Assembly: GCF_030272615.1 (NCBI RefSeq)
Contig: NC_081412.1
Span: forward strand, 345,459,870-345,521,869
From: Cryptomeria japonica
Lineage: Eukaryota; Streptophyta; Pinopsida; Cupressales; Cupressaceae
Direction of reading: 5' to 3'
DNA: 62,000 bases
In this document: piece by piece, positions 57,087-62,000 of the stretch
How the letters are laid out: every line of letters starts with the position of its first letter
Position numbering within the stretch: position 1 is the first letter of the stretch
Made by a program: the position numbers and the translations under genes
Notes under the pieces: model-generated
Seen by the model: the letters and a program-made list of their open reading frames with translations, nothing else
Database searches by the model: none
What the model was told of the DNA's origin: nothing

Positions 57087-57780
57087 AGCTTTCAGCCTAA
57101 GCAAACTCAAAGGTAATAAATGAATCAACATTTAGGCAACTAGTGGGCAGCCTTATCTATCTTACAACAACTAGACCTGATTTGAGCTATGCTGTGAGTT
57201 ACAATTTTCATTTAATGAATGCCCAAAGGCAAAACATTGGGTTATAGCAAAGTGGGTGTTGAGATATGTGAAAGGAACACTTTACTTTGGCATTGTGTAC
57301 AATAGAAGCAAAGATCCTAGGCTGGTTGGGTTCACAGATTACGTTTGGGTAGGTTCTATTGATGACATATAAACCCACTTCTGGATTTATTTTCAGCCTT
57401 GGCATATGTCCTGACACATGAGCCAATAAGAAGCAGCAGGCAATAGCTCTTTCTTTGATAGAAGCAGAGTATCAAGGAATAACCAAAGCATCATGCGAGA
57501 TCGTATGGCTTGGAAGGCTACTTTTAGAGATTAAATTATCTCAAGTAAGGCTTCACCCTTTTTTTGTGACGATCAAGGGGTGCTAAATCTTGCCAAGAAT
57601 TCAATCTTCCATGAGCATACCAAACATGTGGAGCTTCATTGTCATTTCATCAATCTTCCATGAGCATACCAAACATGTGGAGCTTCATTGTCATTTCATC
57701 AAACAGCTTGTAGAAAATGGATTGGTGATGTTGTAGTGTTGTCCAATCAAGGATGAAATTGTAGACATTCTTATGAAGTC
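56975..57780 (+). pseudogene. Copia reverse transcriptase/RNase H remnant
   Basis: SQSKYFRFLLDKFRM, then TPMEKGLKLSA, RQLVGSLIYLTTTRPDLSYAV, GTLYFGIVYNRSKDPRLVGF, PTSGFIFSLG, KKQQAIALSLIEAEYQGITK and CEIVWLGRLLLEI: the C-terminal RT connection and RNase H of Ty1/copia. Several stops and frameshifts. A 59-bp direct duplication (TCAATCTTCCATGAGCATAC, near 57600 and 57651) lies at the end. Confidence 0.85.
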
Positions 57781-57799
57781 TTGGAGTCTTGTCAAATTT

Positions 57800-59627
57800 G
57801 TGAAATTTTAGGATAAACTTGGTATAGTTAGTGGATTGATTATTAAGAGATGGTTTTAAAGTAATAGTGTAATATTTAGTTTTTAATTATCAATTAAGTC
57901 TTTAGATAGACGCGAGGAATATTCTTTATTCTTTTAGTTGTTCTTATCCTTTGTTTTCTTAGTTGTCGATCTTATCCTTTACGGATAAATCGTTTGTATC
58001 TCTTATTTTAGGAGACTTTTTCTACTTTGTTAATATCAAATATCTTGGTAATCATTCTGTAACTTGTATTTTTCATAATAATATCTAGTTAGAAAGTGTG
58101 TGCTTGTGCTATAATAGGTTTAAGTTGTTCATAGAGCCATAAAAGATACAGAATCTCATCTGTGTTGGAGAATTGTTTGGTCTTGTGCTCATACTTGAGA
58201 AGCAAATGTAGATGTGGTAGATTAATTTATTTTTTATTACATGTCAAACCTTCCTCATCCTTGGTCTCCCAACCCAAAAAAACAAGCTTTGTACATGTGA
58301 AATTTTAATTTCTTACCTTAAACTAGCCTTTTAGGGTTTAGGTTATGTTTTTTATTTTTAGCAAGGAGCTTCCCCTCCTTATTCAAAAAAGGCTCTACCT
58401 TACACGTATTATATTTTGATTTGTCCTGAAAAGGACAAATTAATATGCTAACAAATATGTACACATTATATTGCTATTTATATAATGTTTTGAAATTATG
58501 TTATGAATAAAGCAATGACATTATGCTTAGAATCAAATATGTATTATGTAATGTATGTGTGATTACTATCTTTTCTGAGGTTCAAGTCGGGTTACTAGTG
58601 GTTGCTAGATATTTTCCCAACCCACAGTTCTTACCAGCCTCCCATATGCGGTCATGTCTAGATATTCATGGATTGAACACTTTCATTTTCTGAGCCTTGT
58701 TGTTCGATTAGTTGTAGAACATGCATCAGATTATTTGTCTATCTTGTATTATGTCATGATTCTATCCTATGATCTTTGAATTCCATTCTTGTTTTATTAT
58801 GGTTTATATCTTTTCTATATGAATTGTTTCCATTGTACATATTAGAATGATTATTTTGTTTGTATTTCCCATATTACATAGAGATCCTTATTTGGATGCT
58901 TGGTATGAAGTTGCTCAATTCGTTTAACTATTAGAGTTCATTGTTTATCAAAATGCTAGGAAATATTATCGGAATATAAAGAACTTTTGTGGAGTGCATG
59001 GATTGTTTTTCTTCACGAAATTGATATATTTTAATGAACCATACGTTCAATAAATGTAAATTCTAGAAAAGGGGGATTGATTCTTTACCAGAAAACTTTG
59101 AGCAACTGTAACCACCAACCTTACAGAAAAGGTATATTGCTTGATTTATTATTTCTATGCCTTGGTTGTCTTTTTGTATGTTATTTGCAATATATTTCCT
59201 GTTTGTATTTTCCTCACTTCTATCTATATCTTCTTGTTTGTCCCTTCAACATCAGTTCCATTGCTTTCATACATGGTTTAATAATTATGAGATATGGCTT
59301 TTCTGCAGCCTTTTTGTTATCCTGTTCAAATACACTTTCAATGTGCAAGATTTCCTTTTTCTTTGTTTAGTATGCATGCTTTTAAGCAGTTTTATGATCT
59401 ATCTCAGTGTATGAAGGGAATTTGTGCTTTGCAATCCATGCTTATTTGCAGTAATTACTTTTTTTTTCTTTAGAAGCTTATGATGATCCTCAATTCAATG
59501 TTTTCCTCAAAATTGATATTCTACATTTGTTTCTATCTTTTTAATATTACCATTGTAACTTTTTTTTTTTGACAGTATGAACTTGGTTGGGTGCAAACTT
59601 ATATGTTAGTGTTAAATTTATTTGCAG
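57800..59627. other. Intron sequence, possible old LTR at the left
   Basis: 57800-58200 is AT-rich with TTAGTTGTTCTTATCC/TTAGTTGTCGATCTTATCC duplications and may be the downstream LTR of the copia remnant, though it does not obviously match 54.9-55.5 kb. The rest is ordinary intron. A T-rich tract and TTATTTGCAG precede the exon at 59628. Confidence 0.4.
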
Positions 59628-59775
59628 AGAGAGGAAGAGAAAGAGGAAGAGAATAGATGGACCTTCTAGTGATGTTTCAGATGACATCAAAAACTCAGGT
59701 AGTGACAGTGATGGTGACCATATGCAAGAAGTTGAGTCTCCACATGCTAGTCCAAGAGATGCATTTCAAGAACAG
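59628..59775 (+). CDS. CCCH zinc-finger protein 13-like gene, basic/acidic exon
   Basis: 148-bp exon. Acceptor TTATTTGCAG, donor GTTTGT at 59776. Its first base completes an Arg codon begun by 34007-34040; 49 full codons follow and it ends in phase 0. The product is a basic ERKRKRKRIDG run, then an acidic serine-rich stretch (SDVSDDIKNSGSDSDGD), then FQEQ. The rice relative, as I recall it, has EKK...RRHRKKQ.LDGQSDFSGSLK...LEEQ in this place. Confidence 0.6.
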
Positions 59776-59910
59776 GTTTGTTTCTGTATTTATACTCTTC
59801 GATGTTTTGTGGAATATAGCAAATGGAGATTAAAGGTAGCTAAGTAGCAAAACAGGAAACATTTTACTTGCTACAACTGTTTTATAGTTGACTTTGTAAT
59901 CATTATGCAG

Positions 59911-59967
59911 CTATGGCATGTCCAATCTGATATCAGTGCGCACAATGTTAAGAAAAATGAACTAGAG
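59911..59967 (+). CDS. CCCH zinc-finger protein 13-like gene, start of coiled coil
   Basis: 57-bp exon between CATTATGCAG and GTGAGG, in phase 0 on both sides, encoding LWHVQSDISAHNVKKNELE. The relative has L..VQSDI.ML...K.QLE at the beginning of its C-terminal coiled coil. Together the last two exons give FQEQ-LWHVQSDI, close to the family's LEEQL..VQSDI. The following exons should encode the rest of the coiled coil and were not found before 62000. Confidence 0.6.
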
Positions 59968-60044
59968 GTGAGGCTTTTTTAAGACCTTGTCTGAAACATT
60001 AAATATCTATTAGCTTACATATTAGCAAGTTAAATCTTAGTGAG

Positions 60045-60420
60045 ATTTGTTTGAAGAAAGCTTGAAAGCAAATATTTGTCAACATCCATTTAAGTAGAGT
60101 AGTTGAAAGACTAAAATATCAGAGTAAAACACTAGTAAAATGGGCATTTGAGTCCTTGTTTGACTTATTTTGCATGCTTTAACACTTGACTATTCAAGAA
60201 ATGGTTCAGAATAGGAGGGGAGATGTTAGTGATATTTGTTCAAAGATAGATAGAAAGAAAATACTGGTCAACATAAATGTACAGTAGAGTAAGTTGAAAT
60301 ATTGCAAAATAGCAGACTAAAACACTAGTAAAATGGGTATTTGAGTCATTGTTTGACTTACGTTCCGTGCTTTAGGACATGACAAATTCAAAAAATGGTT
60401 CAAAATAGGAGGAAAGATGC
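60045..60420. repeat. ~192-bp tandem duplication in the intron
   Basis: AAAACACTAGTAAAATGGGC (near 60126) recurs as AAAACACTAGTAAAATGGGT (near 60319), and AAATGGTTCAGAATAGGAGG (near 60199) as AAATGGTTCAAAATAGGAGG (near 60392). Two diverged copies, offset about 193 bp. Confidence 0.75.
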
Positions 60421-61267
60421 CTGCAAGTGAACTTTGTGTCTTAAAATGCCACAGGCACTTGATGCATTTAAGCTTGTCCGATTTAGAAGCAGGCTTTTCA
60501 CAAAAAGCTTTTGGTTGCTACTTGTAGAGGCCATACTGTGTTTCTTAAATTTTTTATATGCTTAATGGAAGTATTGATTCTTCAACAGATTTATTCAAGA
60601 CCTTTGGGAAGGGAATACAAGTACAATGATTTCTTAGTTTTCTTATTTTTATTAATTTGAATATCTATTGGAGATGTAATCTAACTATTAGATAGAATCA
60701 TTGTTTTTAGTCCTAGACTTAAGAAACAAGACTGTGATGTATTGATTCTTCCAGTTTTAATATTGAAGTTGCTAGCCTTATTTCTCCTGCTTTTACACTT
60801 TGTATATAATAATAAAGACTGCCATTAAAAATTATCTCAACTACATTTTTTGTTTGTGTTTGATTTTGTATACCCTTTGAGTTCTGTTGATCATCTTTTG
60901 TTAACTTTTCAGCATAAATATAATTTCTTTCTTTCTTCACAAACTTTCTATGTGATTCGTCTAAGGTAGCCTACTCTTTCAAACTAGTCAATGATAAGTT
61001 ATGAAATATTTTGGATGAGAAAAATAGAATTAAATTCTATAGATAGAATTTTGAAGTAGAAGATTGCACACTTGGAATTTTTGCTATCACCTATGGGGAG
61101 AAGTATTTAAGAGAAATATGTAATTTCTAAAAAACGACTTTAAGATGATCATCAGTGCTTTTGGATGACTAAAACTTGTAAAAATATTGTACATAGTTAA
61201 ATCCAAAAGCATTTGTGATCACTAATATAGATGGCAGAAATATTATATCTCTTATTGATACCTTTAA
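60421..61267. other. Intron sequence, no exon seen
   Basis: AT-rich, with no frame matching the expected coiled-coil continuation of the host gene. Confidence 0.45.
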
Positions 61268-62000
61268 TGTAATGTCCCCTTCCAAGGAGTAGTTAGAGGT
61301 GACCACTTAGCCTATTTTATTCCTGTAGGCTAAAGTCTGGCAATAAAGAAATAAACTAAATTAATCATTTTTACGCTGTCAAATAAAGTAACATTTTACT
61401 GATAACTTATTTTAATTGATTTATGGAATGACTAAAGTAAAAATCAAAATAAATATGTAAAAGTCACTTTATCTATTGAGTTTAATGAAATATTAAAAAG
61501 AGGGGAAGGTGGAAAGGACATTCGGGAAGGTTCGTTGGGTTTTTATAAAAGAAAGTTTTGGAGCTCATTTCTAGATGGTTGGTTTTATTTTCTCATTTCT
61601 GAATTTGGAGAGCTTTATTGAGGAGTAGAAACTCTAGGATGGAAACCCTAAGGGCATTTAGTTTTGGTAGTGAAACTATCTACCCTAGTTGGTGTAGGTG
61701 GAGTCACTCAGGTTTTACATTGCATTCAACGTTTGGAGTTTGAAATTTGTGAAGTCTTTGTAAAGGCAAATTTCTGAGCTACAAAGTTTGATTAAGAAAT
61801 TTGGGCGCCATATTGGAAAGTTGGAGCTAGTGAATCTCATTCAGTTGGACGCCAACTTTGGAGATGGTTTTGTGTAGGGTGTTGGGTCTGTGACTTCTCC
61901 TTAGCTGGGCAATTGTGGATAAGGTAGACTTAATCTTATCTTGTGTAGAGAGGTCACCATTAGAGGGATATTTATTGGCAGATTGCAGGTTGACTATTAT
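61268..62000 (+). mobile_element. LTR-like block cut by the window end
   Basis: Starts TGTAATGTCCCC like the block at 1467, with the shared TTAGCCTATTT...GTAGGCTA segment. A TATA-like TTTTTATAAAAG lies near 61539, and a GATGGAAACCCTA motif near 61637 corresponds to the GAGGACGAAAACCCTC of the relatives. Continues beyond 62000. Confidence 0.6.

Larger units (their letters stand above)
55511..57790 (+). mobile_element. Copia-type remnant carrying a captured PDS5 fragment
   Basis: In order: initiator-Met PBS; a PDS5-derived stretch (about 55600-56448); an unidentified open segment (56445-56960); then the C-terminal part of a copia reverse transcriptase/RNase H (about 56975-57780). Gag, protease, integrase and the RT catalytic region are missing, as if host sequence had replaced them. 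No matched LTR pair or duplication was found, so outer limits are uncertain. Confidence 0.6.
34041..59627 (+). other. 25.6-kb intron
   Basis: Intron defined by a GTAACA donor at 34041 and a TTATTTGCAG acceptor ending at 59627, with matching phase (two bases left of the junction, one base right). It contains the hAT remnant, the tandem LTR element, element C, a 195-bp repeat and the PDS5-bearing remnant. Its inferred length is 25,587 bp. Confidence 0.6.

Noticed and set aside
59587-59847. Single long ORF read as a complete gene
   Set aside because: Only 59628-59775 matches the host gene. Flanking parts lie beyond clear acceptor and donor sites.
1-62000. tRNA, rRNA or other classical RNA genes
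   Set aside because: No cloverleaf-capable tRNA with A/B boxes or ribosomal sequence was noticed; a covariance scan was not possible here.

Overview
The window looks like nuclear DNA from a seed plant with a very large, retroelement-filled genome. A conifer or other gymnosperm is the best guess: intron size, densely nested LTR retrotransposons and a conifer-like copia element point that way, but no marker fixes the species. All calls were made by eye; no search was run.

Only one host gene is supported: four exons of a plus-strand gene resembling plant CCCH zinc-finger proteins of the rice 'CCCH domain protein 13' type (33517-33654, 34007-34040, 59628-59775, 59911-59967). Exon phases agree at every junction. 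The intron between exons two and three is 25,587 bp. The exons that should carry the CCCH finger and most of the C-terminal coiled coil were not found and are probably outside the window.

Left part (1-27 kb): a degenerate ~57-bp tandem repeat, an LTR-like block (1467-2908), then a nest several levels deep. A solo LTR (TSD GACAC, outer limits 4895-25335) was split by element A (4977-23746, TSD ACCTT). A was in turn hit by a non-autonomous element with ~2-kb LTRs (8481-13275, TSD GGTGT), and its right LTR was hit by element B (14419-23675). B contains a further LTR-like block (16241-20548) with eleven 33-bp hairpin cores spaced 166 or 176 bp apart.

Middle part: a nearly complete Ty1/copia element (27071-33084, TSD AATCT) lies just upstream of the first exon seen. 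Inside the giant intron are a hAT transposase pseudogene (36981-39056), a tandem LTR-internal-LTR-internal-LTR element (39174-44376, TSD CCTTC) holding a solo LTR, element C (45785-51852, TSD TCACT), a ~195-bp degenerate tandem repeat, and a retroelement remnant carrying a decayed, intron-free piece of a PDS5 cohesin-regulator gene (about 55600-56448).

A, B and C form a related group: short LTRs of about 320-350 bp, a PBS of the TGGCGCCGTTGCC type, a G-rich PPT, a Ty3/gypsy-like Gag with up to four CCHC knuckles, a retropepsin in A and C, and no visible reverse transcriptase, RNase H or integrase. They resemble Gag-only (TR-GAG-type) non-autonomous elements that would rely on enzymes supplied elsewhere. 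B also has two extra reading frames of unknown function. The window ends inside another LTR starting at 61268.
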